17,823 bases of DNA from a bacterium. Its GTDB lineage: Bacteria; Patescibacteriota; Patescibacteriia; 2-12-FULL-60-25. Positions 8,291 to 15,672 of the stretch are shown one piece after another (the first letter of the stretch is position 1; each line of letters begins with the position of its first letter). The notes under the pieces were generated by a model. The model worked only from the letters and a program-made list of their open reading frames with translations, did not search any database and had not been told where the DNA came from. Where the stretch lies: positions 1 through 17,823 of the forward strand of contig JANLIO010000042.1 in assembly GCA_024654265.1 (NCBI GenBank). Reading direction: 5' to 3'. The translations under genes were made by a program, and so were the position numbers.

Positions 8291-8797
8291 ATGTATACAA
8301 AGAATAATAACGAAGACCGGTTCGAGATTCTACGGTGCATCCGCGATGTGCGCGTCGGATATCGAACGAAGATTCATAATTTTGTGAATCTCTATGAGTG
8401 CGAGCTTGGTGATGATGTCATGATCGGGACATTCGTTGAGATTCAAAGCGGTGTGATCATCGGTGATGGATGTAGGATTCAGTCGCATAGCTTTATTTGT
8501 GAAGGAGTTGAGTTGGAGGAGCGGGTATTCGTTGGGCATGGTGTGATGTTCATCAACGATCGCCAACCGCGAGCCGTCCATCCGGCAGAGATGATGCGCC
8601 ATAAAGAAGGCTGGAAAGCCGAAAAGACCATTGTTCGCAAAGGCGCATCGATCGGTACTGGTGCCATTATCCTCTCCGGCATTGAGATTGGCGAAAATGC
8701 TGTGATTGGTGCCGGTGCCGTTGTGACGAGGTCCGTACCTCCACATACCACAGTGGTCGGTGTTCCGGCACGTAATCTGACGGAACACTCGCGGTAA
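8291..8797 (+). CDS. wbpD: left-handed beta-helix N-acetyltransferase (WbpD-like)
   Basis: This 168-residue hexapeptide-repeat acyltransferase uses acetyl-CoA to acetylate an amino sugar. Seen: successive hexapeptide turns at about 35-85 (VMIGTFVEIQSGVIIGDG and IQSHSFICEGVELEERVFVG), an exposed loop with MFINDRQPRAV at 86-96, a second run of turns at 118-145 (GASIGTGAIILSGIEIG), and the family ending GVPARN. The order and loop match WbpD-type enzymes, which acetylate the 3-amino group of UDP-GlcNAc(3N)A. An upstream dehydrogenase and aminotransferase strengthen that role (inference). It probably works as a trimer, as the family does. This gene is the most direct consumer of acetyl-CoA in the window, relevant to the citrate-cleaving genes at 13026-15672. 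It ends 94 nt before the convergent flippase gene. Confidence 0.87.
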   Translation: MYTKNNNEDRFEILRCIRDVRVGYRTKIHNFVNLYECELGDDVMIGTFVEIQSGVIIGDGCRIQSHSFICEGVELEERVFVGHGVMFINDRQPRAVHPAEMMRHKEGWKAEKTIVRKGASIGTGAIILSGIEIGENAVIGAGAVVTRSVPPHTTVVGVPARNLTEHSR

Positions 8798-8821
8798 ACC
8801 ATGGCCAGGTCTTACTTCGGA

Positions 8822-8838
8822 AGATTGCTTTACAATCT
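8822..8838. terminator. hairpin in the convergent gap (possible weak bidirectional terminator)
   Basis: AGATTG (8822-8827) pairs with CAATCT (8833-8838) over a 5-nt loop. A second small stem with a UUCG tetraloop lies just before it (8810-8824, TCTT..C-TTCG-G..AAGA). These sit between the convergent acetyltransferase and flippase genes, where terminators are expected, but no T-run follows on either strand. Confidence 0.25.
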
Positions 8839-8891
8839 GATTCAGAAAAATTATGCTGAATTTGAGTACTCGAGTTGTATCCATGTTAGAT

Positions 8892-10175
8892 TCATACGTT
8901 TTTTGTTGAAGATGGTCGTTCTTCTTCATTTTTCTGGCGGGTGAGTGCCGGAAGACCGAACGGAAGACTGCCGACACGTGTAAGCACGCGTGCCCAGATG
9001 GCTCCCCATCCGCCGAAGAGCGGTACGAGCGTTAGGCTGGAGGTAAGCTGGATGATAAATTGGACGATCGTGAAACGCCACAGCCGTCTTATTTCACCGT
9101 GCGCTTGAAAAAAGTATGTGCCGATAATACAAGGAAGACCCAAGAGTCCGATTGCATACACGATGGATGGAAGGGTCGCATCACTGTATTGCGGGAAGAG
9201 GAGCGGGATTAAGAACGGTGCCGTTGCCGCGTACGCAAGAATCACGACGAATGTACCAAGAAAGACGAGCCAGAAGTGCTGTCGCGTTGTTCGAAGGATG
9301 CCTTCGGATTTTTCATGTCGCGACATACGTTGCAGAAATATACCGGTTAGATTTTTAAATGCGTACTGTATCTGTTCGGGAATTACGGTGGCAACGCTGA
9401 AAATGGCGAGCGTCGAATATCCCCAAAAGCGTTGTAGCAGGATTTGATTCAGGTACAGACCGACCGTATACAACAATCCTATCCCTGACATATGGTAGCC
9501 GAGTGCCAAGTATGCGGTACCGGTTTGACTCTTTGGAAGTCGCTTGAATTCGCGAAGCGTAAACCATCCGCGGATGAGGATATCGAAAAAGAAGTAAGCA
9601 AATGTGATTGTTACAATGTTGCGTGTACCGAACAGCACGATAACGAACGCAGTGGCATATATTAGATTGTTTACAATCGCAAACGTTGCCAGTTTAGGAA
9701 TTTTTTCCAGACCGGTTAGAATCGGTCCATACAGACCGCTTAAGGTGTACGGAACAAAGGCGATCGCTGCAATCGTAAGCATTGTCGCAACAACGCGCTC
9801 GCCATGCAGATATCGTTCCAGCGCGGTGATGAAAAGGAGTATGGAACCCATTGGGGAGACGAAGATGATTTTTCGAACAGCTAAACGTGCAATACCCGTT
9901 TCTCCCTTGGCGACGCCTTTAATAATGGACGCATTCATGCCGGTCAACGAAAAAATTCCGGCGATGCCGAACAGGGCAAGCGTATACCGGAATTGTCCCA
10001 GCGGCTCCGGAGCCAGCCAGCGCGCCATGAGGAACGTGGTCGCGACACCGCGCATAATACTGGTGAGATGGCTCGTAGTTAGCCATGATGCCACACGTCC
10101 GTAAAAACGCACGTCGAGCTTTAGTGCCTTCGTTAATAGATCGGCGACATATGCGTATTTTTGACGTAAATCCAT
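8892..10175 (-). CDS. wzx: polysaccharide/lipid-linked glycan flippase (Wzx-like, MOP superfamily)
   Basis: This 427-residue polytopic membrane protein would flip undecaprenyl-linked repeat units across the cytoplasmic membrane. Seen: about 12 hydrophobic segments in the usual layout for Wzx/RfbX proteins, an N-terminal region SIMRGVATTFLMARWLAPEPLGQFRYTL in which xRxLxPxxxGxF is typical of the polysaccharide-biosynthesis family, and charged cytosolic loops (for example QRMSRHEKSEGILRTTRQH). It is the only gene on the minus strand, inserted between two + strand blocks. Its ATG overlaps the upstream region of the divergent methyltransferase gene, and it converges with the acetyltransferase gene. 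A lipid-linked repeat-unit (Wzy/Wzx) pathway is therefore likely, with the polymerase either the frameshifted membrane protein at 11148 or outside the window. Confidence 0.82.
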   Translation of the reverse strand: MDLRQKYAYVADLLTKALKLDVRFYGRVASWLTTSHLTSIMRGVATTFLMARWLAPEPLGQFRYTLALFGIAGIFSLTGMNASIIKGVAKGETGIARLAVRKIIFVSPMGSILLFITALERYLHGERVVATMLTIAAIAFVPYTLSGLYGPILTGLEKIPKLATFAIVNNLIYATAFVIVLFGTRNIVTITFAYFFFDILIRGWFTLREFKRLPKSQTGTAYLALGYHMSGIGLLYTVGLYLNQILLQRFWGYSTLAIFSVATVIPEQIQYAFKNLTGIFLQRMSRHEKSEGILRTTRQHFWLVFLGTFVVILAYAATAPFLIPLLFPQYSDATLPSIVYAIGLLGLPCIIGTYFFQAHGEIRRLWRFTIVQFIIQLTSSLTLVPLFGGWGAIWARVLTRVGSLPFGLPALTRQKNEEERPSSTKNV

Positions 10176-10189
10176 GTATGGGATAGATT
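10161..10189 (+). promoter_or_regulatory. candidate promoter for the methyltransferase gene
   Basis: TTGACG (10161-10166), 17-nt spacer, TAGATT (10184-10189). The -35 matches 5/6 and the -10 matches 4/6. It lies partly inside the 5' end of the divergent flippase gene and would read toward the ATG at 10225. Confidence 0.35.
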
Positions 10190-10224
10190 ACCTTTGTTCC
10201 ATAATTTCTACCAGAAGACTGTCT

Positions 10225-11001
10225 ATGACATTCGATAAACAGCAAACGGGTTCGCTTGATCTTCCGCAACAGGCGCAGGAAGAAGAATATATCTTGCCGT
10301 ATCATTGGCAATGGACGCCGGATTCGGAGAGCGGTCGCGTTTATTTTTCATACCTCAAACGCATCGCTGACCTGTTTCCCGAATCTGCACGCTCGTTTAT
10401 TGATATCGGTTGCGGTGATGGACGCTCCACGGTTTATCTGCACGATACCTTTCCAGACATGCACTGCGTGGGGTTGGATTATTCTGATCGGGCGTTGGCT
10501 CTGGCCACACTCATGTCCGGATCTCGGGATATCGAGTGGAAACGTGTCGATGTATGCGAGGCACTAACGGCGCATGAAATGGCGTTTGATGTCGTCACCG
10601 CCATCGAAATATTCGAACATATTTCCAAGGACAAGCTCGGAGATGCCCTGCAAAACGTACGCGCATTACTCGTCCCAGGCGGTTCATTGATGTGTTCGGT
10701 TCCTTCTGTGAATATTCCAAAAACCGCAAAGCACTATCAGCATTTTACGCCCGAAAGCATTCGGTCGTATTTGGAAGAAGCGGGCTTCCGCGTGGCGCAT
10801 CTGTCTGGTCAGCAACGGCACAGACATCCGTTGTTTCACATCTATCGATATTTTGATAACCGTTTTTGGACGATCAAGCCGCTGATGCGATGGTTTAATC
10901 GGAGTTTGTATCCGACGTACATAAGCCAGTCTGCGTTGGAGAAGGCGGATCGCTTGATCGTGAAAGCCGTGCGCGATGACGCGCCCAAAGCATCTGTTTG
11001 A
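10225..11001 (+). CDS. class I SAM-dependent methyltransferase
   Basis: This 258-residue Rossmann-fold methyltransferase is of the Methyltransf_11/23 type. Seen: motif I FIDIGCGDG at 58-66, the acidic end of strand 2 in VGLDYSD at 82-88, a motif II-III region FDVVTAIEIFEHI at 121-133, and LLVPGGSLMCSVPS at 148-161. The start at 10225 (MTFDKQQTG) is preferred: an in-frame ATG at 10174 would overlap the divergent flippase start and adds 17 non-family residues, whereas AGAAG sits about 8 nt upstream of 10225. It may methylate a sugar, a terminal residue or a lipid-linked intermediate; the sequence does not say which. The next gene starts 146 nt later, and that gap contains only a GC-rich inverted repeat. 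Confidence 0.85.
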   Translation: MTFDKQQTGSLDLPQQAQEEEYILPYHWQWTPDSESGRVYFSYLKRIADLFPESARSFIDIGCGDGRSTVYLHDTFPDMHCVGLDYSDRALALATLMSGSRDIEWKRVDVCEALTAHEMAFDVVTAIEIFEHISKDKLGDALQNVRALLVPGGSLMCSVPSVNIPKTAKHYQHFTPESIRSYLEEAGFRVAHLSGQQRHRHPLFHIYRYFDNRFWTIKPLMRWFNRSLYPTYISQSALEKADRLIVKAVRDDAPKASV

Positions 11002-11039
11002 TCTATCGTATCGTTCATACAGCATCTTAATATACGAGT

Positions 11040-11069
11040 TGCGCGGAGAAACGTTTACGGAACCGCGCA
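11040..11069. repeat. GC-rich inverted repeat after the methyltransferase gene
   Basis: TGCGCGG (11040-11046) and CCGCGCA (11063-11069) form a perfect 7-bp stem around a 16-nt loop that itself contains the palindrome AAACGTTT. It lies 39 nt past the methyltransferase stop. No T-run follows, so it is not a classic terminator; a protein-binding site or RNA structure is possible. Confidence 0.35.
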
Positions 11070-11147
11070 TTGTGGAATCGATTAGTATTGGGCATTATAA
11101 TCAGGCCAGTACGTCTTTGATATTTTTATGACACTCTGACCTTCTCT

Positions 11148-12868
11148 ATGAATATTCGCGCTAACTGTAAGCTTTTTCAGGGATGGATACGAACGCATCG
11201 ATGGGGTCTTGTATTTGCCGTTTTTTTTGGCGTGATGATGCTCTTGCCATATGCTTTGTTTCCATTGCGAATTGGTGACCGGTATCAGGGCATCATGAAT
11301 ATCGTTGCGGATGATACGCTTTTTTACTTGGCGCGCATCAATGACGCGATGGACGGTCATCTGAATCTCGCCAATGCTTACCTATGGGAACATAAGGAAG
11401 GATTGCCACATCAGTTGTTTTTTGTTGAGGACGGGCTGGGCATGCTGTACCGCATTTCGTATCTAGATGTCGTTACTGGTTTTTTGGTGACGACGGCGAT
11501 AGCCTCCGGTATTGCAACTCTCCTTATATACCTTATCGCACATGCGATCCTACGATCATCCTCACGTGCCGTTTTCTGTACAGCATTCCTCATGATCGGT
11601 TTTTTTCCGCTGGCGTTTCTTCGTCCGGTTGCCCCGCAGGTGAATATGCTATTTTGGCTTTTGCAGATCTACATATTATTGTTGTGCGCCACGAGGCCAT
11701 TGACGCGTCGTCTGATCACGATGAATGCTCTGGCTTTCGGATTACTATTTTACGTATACCCGTACTACTGGATGCATCTCGGCGTTGTATACACGTTGTT
11801 CATCGCGTATCTATGGTTTCAGGATCGTGCCAGGTCAAAAGACATATGTGTGTCGGCGATCGGTGGTTTTATGTTGGCGATTCCTTACTTCTTATTGAGC
11901 TACAAAACATCCCGCTTGCCGGAATTTACAGAAACGATTGTTCGTATGGGTATGCTCTCTACGCGTCAGCCTGGCGCACAGGATGTCCTGATCGGTGTTG
12001 GGCTGTGTATGATAGGGATTCTTATTCTTTGGAAAAAAAAGATTCGATTTACTCCGGAAGTGCCAGTCCTCTTGATCGGTGCAATGGGGGTCGCAATCGC
12101 CGCGAATCAGCAGGTGATCACCGGAAAAGAGTTTTTTTCTCCAGCCATTTTAGGAATATTGGTATTATCACCTCCTCCTTTGTTCTGATGGCTTTCTTAC
12201 AGTCTGCCGCAAACCGAGTACGCCGTCCGCGGCGATGGGCGGTTGCCATATTGTCTGTTATGATCCTTGGCGCGTTGAACGGAGCACGGAGCTATATTTC
12301 GATGATTTCTTCCGTTTCAGAGACGGATATTCAGGCACAGGCTTATGGTCCGATCATGGATTGGTTTCGCGAGCATACGGAGCCGGATCAGGTAATATAC
12401 GCTAATGATGAGATATCAAATTTGATACCGGTATATACGTCCGCTAACGTCTTTTTTTCAGGCAATGCGGGATTATCGCTCATCAGCGATCGTGAGATGA
12501 TTCGTCGTTTCGCATACAACCATTATTTTTCCTCGTTTACATCGGAGATGATTGAGGCGTATGAGAGGTCAATCTTCGGCTTTCGATATGTCGCCCTCGC
12601 CGGGAAATTACGCCAGCAGAACGTACTCCGACGCGCGTTCGGAGTGGCTCCTATCACTTTCGAGGCTTTTCCAAAAGAGGCTATGGCGGAAGCGGTTCGT
12701 CAGGCCAAGGAAATACAGGCATCCGATATACGTTCCATGTGGCGTGAGTACCACATTGACTATATTCTTTGGGACACTGAAGCTAACCCAGAATGGGGAT
12801 TCCGTGATCATTCAAGTTTAATCTTGGTGTATCAGGACGAAAGATTTATCATCTATAAGATTCTATGA
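11148..12868 (+). pseudogene. large polytopic membrane protein, GT-C-like, interrupted by a frameshift
   Basis: Two overlapping readings make one protein: frame one from 11148 to a stop at 12188, and a shifted frame that carries on from about 12131 to 12868. Adding one T to the run of seven at 12132-12138 restores a single frame of about 573 residues. Seen: an N-terminal membrane helix, an extracytoplasmic loop with DDTLFYLARINDAMDG (55-70) that recalls the acidic first loop of GT-C enzymes, about ten further helices, then NQQVITGKEF at the break, and a C-terminal soluble domain (about 12340-12868). GT-C proteins use polyprenyl-phosphate sugars outside the membrane; a polymerase or glycosyltransferase role is inference. 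No Shine-Dalgarno is seen before the ATG. The break may be a sequencing error, true decay or slippage. Confidence 0.6.
12132..12138 (+). other. homopolymer T7 at the frameshift
   Basis: GAG-TTTTTTT-CTCC: with seven T the first frame continues to a stop at 12186-12188. With eight T (or five) it joins the downstream frame, giving EFFFSSHFRNIG or EFFSSHFRNIG. Conserved-looking protein continues in the other frame immediately afterwards, so this is the point of disruption. Confidence 0.7.
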
Positions 12869-13025
12869 TGTCTTTCTCTATCGACGCTGTCAAACAAAGG
12901 GTACTCAAATTTTATAAGATACTTTTCACATACAACAAATCGCGAGTATGGGTGTAAGTATGTTGACGGCACAATGAATGGATCATTTGGCGGTTTTGTC
13001 GTCATGGATAGAAAGAAAACACAGT

Positions 13026-14159
13026 ATGAAACTTATTGAAGCGGAAGCGAAAAAAATACTACAGTTAGCGAAGATTGCCATCCCACGGAGTATATTGATT
13101 TCCTTTAAGGAGGTGAATTTTGTTGATCACTGTAAATCAATGCAATTTCCGGTTTTGTTGAAGCCCCAATTAATCCAAGGAGGACGTGGTAAAAAAGGTT
13201 GGATCCGGCTTTGTGAATCTGTTGATGACGTGAGAGATCAGATTACGGATTTGCGACAAATGATCGGCGACATTCCATGTGCCGGATTTTTATTCGAAGA
13301 AGCTGTGCCACACGAGAAGGAATACTTGGTTGGAATGGAGCCGGATCACGAACGAGGGTGCTATCGTGCCACATTTTCTTTAGATGGAGGCATCGCTGTT
13401 TCAAATGTGAAGACGTGGCCGATTGTCATAAAGGAGGACGTAACATCCATAGCCGTATCGCAGAGTATTCGTAATCTTTTTGCCAATCTGTATGATATGA
13501 TGCGGAGCGCGGACGTGGTTCGTGCGGAAATTAATCCGCTCGCCGTGCTTCTTGATGGCTCGTGCGTCGCGTTGGATGCGAAGATAGAGTTGGATGACGC
13601 CGCGACATTTCGTCATCCGGAATGGCAAATGCTCACCCATTTGTCGCAGACAGGAAAGCGTCCGTCCGAACGAGAGACGGCGTATGCGTGTTTATTGGAA
13701 AGGGTTGGGCATCGCGGAACGCTTGGGCGGTATGTGGAGATGGATGGGGATATCGCTATGGTGCTCTCAGGTGGCGGGGCGAGTCTTGTCGCTATTGACG
13801 CGCTGATATCCGCGGGAGGCTGTCCGGCAAACTATGTGGAAATGAGCGGGAATCCGGATCCGGATACGGTGCGTGAAGCCTCGAAGATCGTTTTTTCCAA
13901 ACCCGGAATCAAGACCGTATGGATTGCGGGTTCGTTTGCAAATTTTACTGATATCCAGGCGACGGTGAACGCCGTTTTGCAGGCAATATCGGATATCGGG
14001 TTGCGCGTGCCGGTCGTGATCCGTCGCGACGGGCCGAATGCCGAAGCGGCGCGGGCGGACGCGACAGCATGGGGAGAACGCCACGGGATTGCCGTACGAT
14101 TTGACTGCGCGGATGTTGATTTGGACGAGTCGGCGCGGGCGGTCGTTGCATGCATATGA
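13026..14159 (+). CDS. ccsA: SucC-like ATP-grasp subunit of ATP-citrate lyase / citryl-CoA synthetase large subunit
   Basis: This subunit carries the ATP-grasp domain that phosphorylates the partner's histidine, plus the region that binds citrate in ATP-citrate lyase (ACL). The 377 residues from the ATG at 13026 align with SucC: N-terminal amphipathic EAEAKKILQLAKIAIP, nucleotide loop GGRGKKG at 52-58, metal-binding EINPL at 168-172 and LDAKIELDD at 183-191. Its C-terminal half follows ACL rather than succinyl-CoA synthetase: SGGGAS at 248-253, ANYVEMSGNPDPD at 268-280 (ACL: ANYGEYSGAPSEQ), GSFANFT at 302-308 (ACL: GGSIANFT; SucC: NIFGGI) and RRDGPN at 333-338 (ACL: RRGGPN with the citrate-contacting Arg). 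Citrate is thus the likely substrate. The longer in-frame start at 12978 is rejected. Its stop overlaps the next start as ATGA. An unrecognised ATP-grasp acyl-CoA synthetase is the alternative. Confidence 0.85.
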   Translation: MKLIEAEAKKILQLAKIAIPRSILISFKEVNFVDHCKSMQFPVLLKPQLIQGGRGKKGWIRLCESVDDVRDQITDLRQMIGDIPCAGFLFEEAVPHEKEYLVGMEPDHERGCYRATFSLDGGIAVSNVKTWPIVIKEDVTSIAVSQSIRNLFANLYDMMRSADVVRAEINPLAVLLDGSCVALDAKIELDDAATFRHPEWQMLTHLSQTGKRPSERETAYACLLERVGHRGTLGRYVEMDGDIAMVLSGGGASLVAIDALISAGGCPANYVEMSGNPDPDTVREASKIVFSKPGIKTVWIAGSFANFTDIQATVNAVLQAISDIGLRVPVVIRRDGPNAEAARADATAWGERHGIAVRFDCADVDLDESARAVVACI

Positions 14160-15043
14160 ATTTGAAACTTTTTCCATCGGATACTTCGGTCTTGATTCAA
14201 GGGATGACCGGAAAAGAAGGGCAACGTATGGCGCAGTGGCTGATCGGGAGCGGTGTGCGCGTTGTGGCGGGGGTGACGCCCGGAAAAGGCGGACAGGAGG
14301 TGGGGGGTCGGCCGATTTTCAATACCGTTGCCGAAGCGCGAGAAACAATTTCGAATATTTATGTCTCCTGTGTCGTTGTCCCTCCCTCGCGCGTACTTGA
14401 GGCGGTGATGTCGGCTCTTGAAGCCGGAATCACCATCGTCAATATCCTGACAGAACAAGTTCCGGTTTATGATGTCATACGTATGCGAGAGAAAGCGCGG
14501 GAGTGTGGAGCGATTATACTCGGTCCCAGCTCCGTTGGGTATCTTCAATTTCCTCGTTTTCGTATCGGCTATCTTGGTGGCGAACATCCGTTTGACCAAT
14601 TGAAAGAGGGGAGTCTGGCGGTGCTTTCAACGTCCGGTGGCATGACGAACGAAATCATTATGGCGCTCGCGCGGCATGGAATGGGAATCCGTTTTGCGAT
14701 GGCTCTTGGTGGAGATCGTATCATCGGGTATACACTTGAGGATGCAATTCTGTTTGCAGAATCGGAACCAAGTGTAAAAGCGGTTGCGTTGTTTATGGAA
14801 CCTGGGCGCGCGATTCTTTCTCGACTACTTGACGGATCTTTCGTTTTTCAAAAGCCGACTGTGCTATTTCTTGCGGGAGCAGTCTTGGATCGTTTACCAC
14901 GAGGTATTCCGTACGGCCATGCGGGAACCATCTTGAACGAAGATGATCGGTCTGTATCGGAAGTTCGCAAGGGGCTTCGCGAGAAGGGAATCCGATGTGC
15001 TTCAACCATGTCTGAATTTCTTGAACTTTGTAGAAACATATGA
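14156..15043 (+). CDS. ccsB: SucD-like phosphohistidine subunit of ATP-citrate lyase / citryl-CoA synthetase small subunit
   Basis: This CoA-binding subunit carries the histidine that is phosphorylated and passes phosphate to the carboxylate, giving citryl-CoA. From the ATG at 14156 (295 residues; an ATG at 14150 adds two more) the order is: CoA-binding IQGMTGKEG at 14-22, GVTPGKGGQ at 39-47, GPSSVG at 123-128 (usually GPNCPG), STSGGMTNE at 158-166 (human ACL SRSGGMSNE; SucD SRSGTLTYE), GGDR at 185-188, MEPG at 214-217 with the glutamate that faces the active histidine, and GHAG at 254-257 with catalytic His255. The GGMTNE and GGDR signatures match ACL, not SucD. The usual Asn in GPNC is Ser here. 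It is coupled by ATGA to both neighbours, so all three products are likely made in equal amounts as one complex. Confidence 0.87.
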   Translation: MNLKLFPSDTSVLIQGMTGKEGQRMAQWLIGSGVRVVAGVTPGKGGQEVGGRPIFNTVAEARETISNIYVSCVVVPPSRVLEAVMSALEAGITIVNILTEQVPVYDVIRMREKARECGAIILGPSSVGYLQFPRFRIGYLGGEHPFDQLKEGSLAVLSTSGGMTNEIIMALARHGMGIRFAMALGGDRIIGYTLEDAILFAESEPSVKAVALFMEPGRAILSRLLDGSFVFQKPTVLFLAGAVLDRLPRGIPYGHAGTILNEDDRSVSEVRKGLREKGIRCASTMSEFLELCRNI

Positions 15044-15672
15044 ATGAACAACAAAATGAATCAATAATCTCCTCGTTGTGGAATCTCTGGACAGGTGGAC
15101 GTCCTTCCAAGAATCAAGAAGCAATTTTGGATGCGTGTTTTTTAGCGTGCATGGATCACGGGCAAGAGCCACCGAGCGCGCGGGTTGCCCGTATCGTCGC
15201 GAGTTGCGGAAAGCCATTGGCGGATGCGGTTGCCGCCGGATTGCTGACGATGGGGCCACGTCATGGAAATGCAGGATCGGCCGCGTCGGAGTGGATCCGT
15301 GTAGCTGTTGCCGACGGACGTTCCGCCGAAGAGGTCGCGCAAGAAGCACTGGAAAGCGAAAAACGCCTGCCAGGTATCGGACATCCGAAATACGACGTGG
15401 ATCCTCGAACGACACGGCTCCACAAAATTGCAAAGCGGAATCTTCGAGAGACAACGCATTTCGACTTCGCATTGGAGGTCGCGCGGTACATGACGGAACA
15501 AAAAGGCAAATCGTTACCATTGAACATTGATGGAGCGCTCGGCGCGCTTATGGCAGATATCGCTGCGCCGTCCGATTTAGCGGATGCGCTTTTCATCGTC
15601 GCGCGGACAATCGGCTTAATCGCCCACGCGCGTGACGAGGCGATGACATCAACATCATATCGTCGCGGGTGA
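15040..15672 (+). CDS. ccl: small citrate-synthase-like citryl-CoA lyase
   Basis: This protein matches the citrate-synthase-homology module of ATP-citrate lyase, or free citryl-CoA lyase, which splits citryl-CoA into acetyl-CoA and oxaloacetate. Seen: DHG at 39-41 (ACL His900), GLLTMGPRHGNA at 67-78 with His75 at the citrate-synthase active-site position, PGIGHPKYDVDPR at 111-123 with His115 (ACL His975), and LNIDGALGA at 161-169 with Asp164 (ACL Asp1026). All expected catalytic residues are therefore present. At 210 residues it is shorter than the roughly 250-280 I expect, ending soon after GLIAHARDE at 192-200, so part of the C-terminal tail is absent. It is ATGA-coupled to the SucD-like gene. 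Its TGA lies within a GTG that starts the following methyltransferase remnant. A condensing (citrate-making) direction cannot be excluded. Confidence 0.82.
   Translation: MNEQQNESIISSLWNLWTGGRPSKNQEAILDACFLACMDHGQEPPSARVARIVASCGKPLADAVAAGLLTMGPRHGNAGSAASEWIRVAVADGRSAEEVAQEALESEKRLPGIGHPKYDVDPRTTRLHKIAKRNLRETTHFDFALEVARYMTEQKGKSLPLNIDGALGALMADIAAPSDLADALFIVARTIGLIAHARDEAMTSTSYRRG

Noticed and set aside
8864..8875. Overlapping palindromes GAGTACTC and ACTCGAGT
   Set aside because: Short, without a downstream T-run or relation to a start site; probably chance.
8330..8977. 215-codon minus-strand open frame
   Set aside because: It is the antisense shadow of the acetyltransferase, has no recognisable domain, and overlaps the flippase 3' end.
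11654..12140. First part of the second membrane-protein frame as separate coding
   Set aside because: Its translation before about 12131 is charged and Cys/Arg-rich, unlike the membrane protein in the other frame; only the portion after the T-run is natural continuation.
12978..13025. Longer in-frame start for the SucC-like protein
   Set aside because: It adds 16 residues not seen in SucC-like proteins; MKLIEAEAKK at 13026 begins the usual N-terminal helix.
12869..13025. Promoter for the citrate-enzyme genes
   Set aside because: A TATAAG at 12913-12918 and a TTGACG at 12963-12968 exist, but neither has a partner box at proper spacing.
13832..14599. 255-codon minus-strand open frame
   Set aside because: Antisense to the two citrate-enzyme subunits; composition is rich in Arg/His/Ser as expected of a shadow of GC-rich coding DNA.
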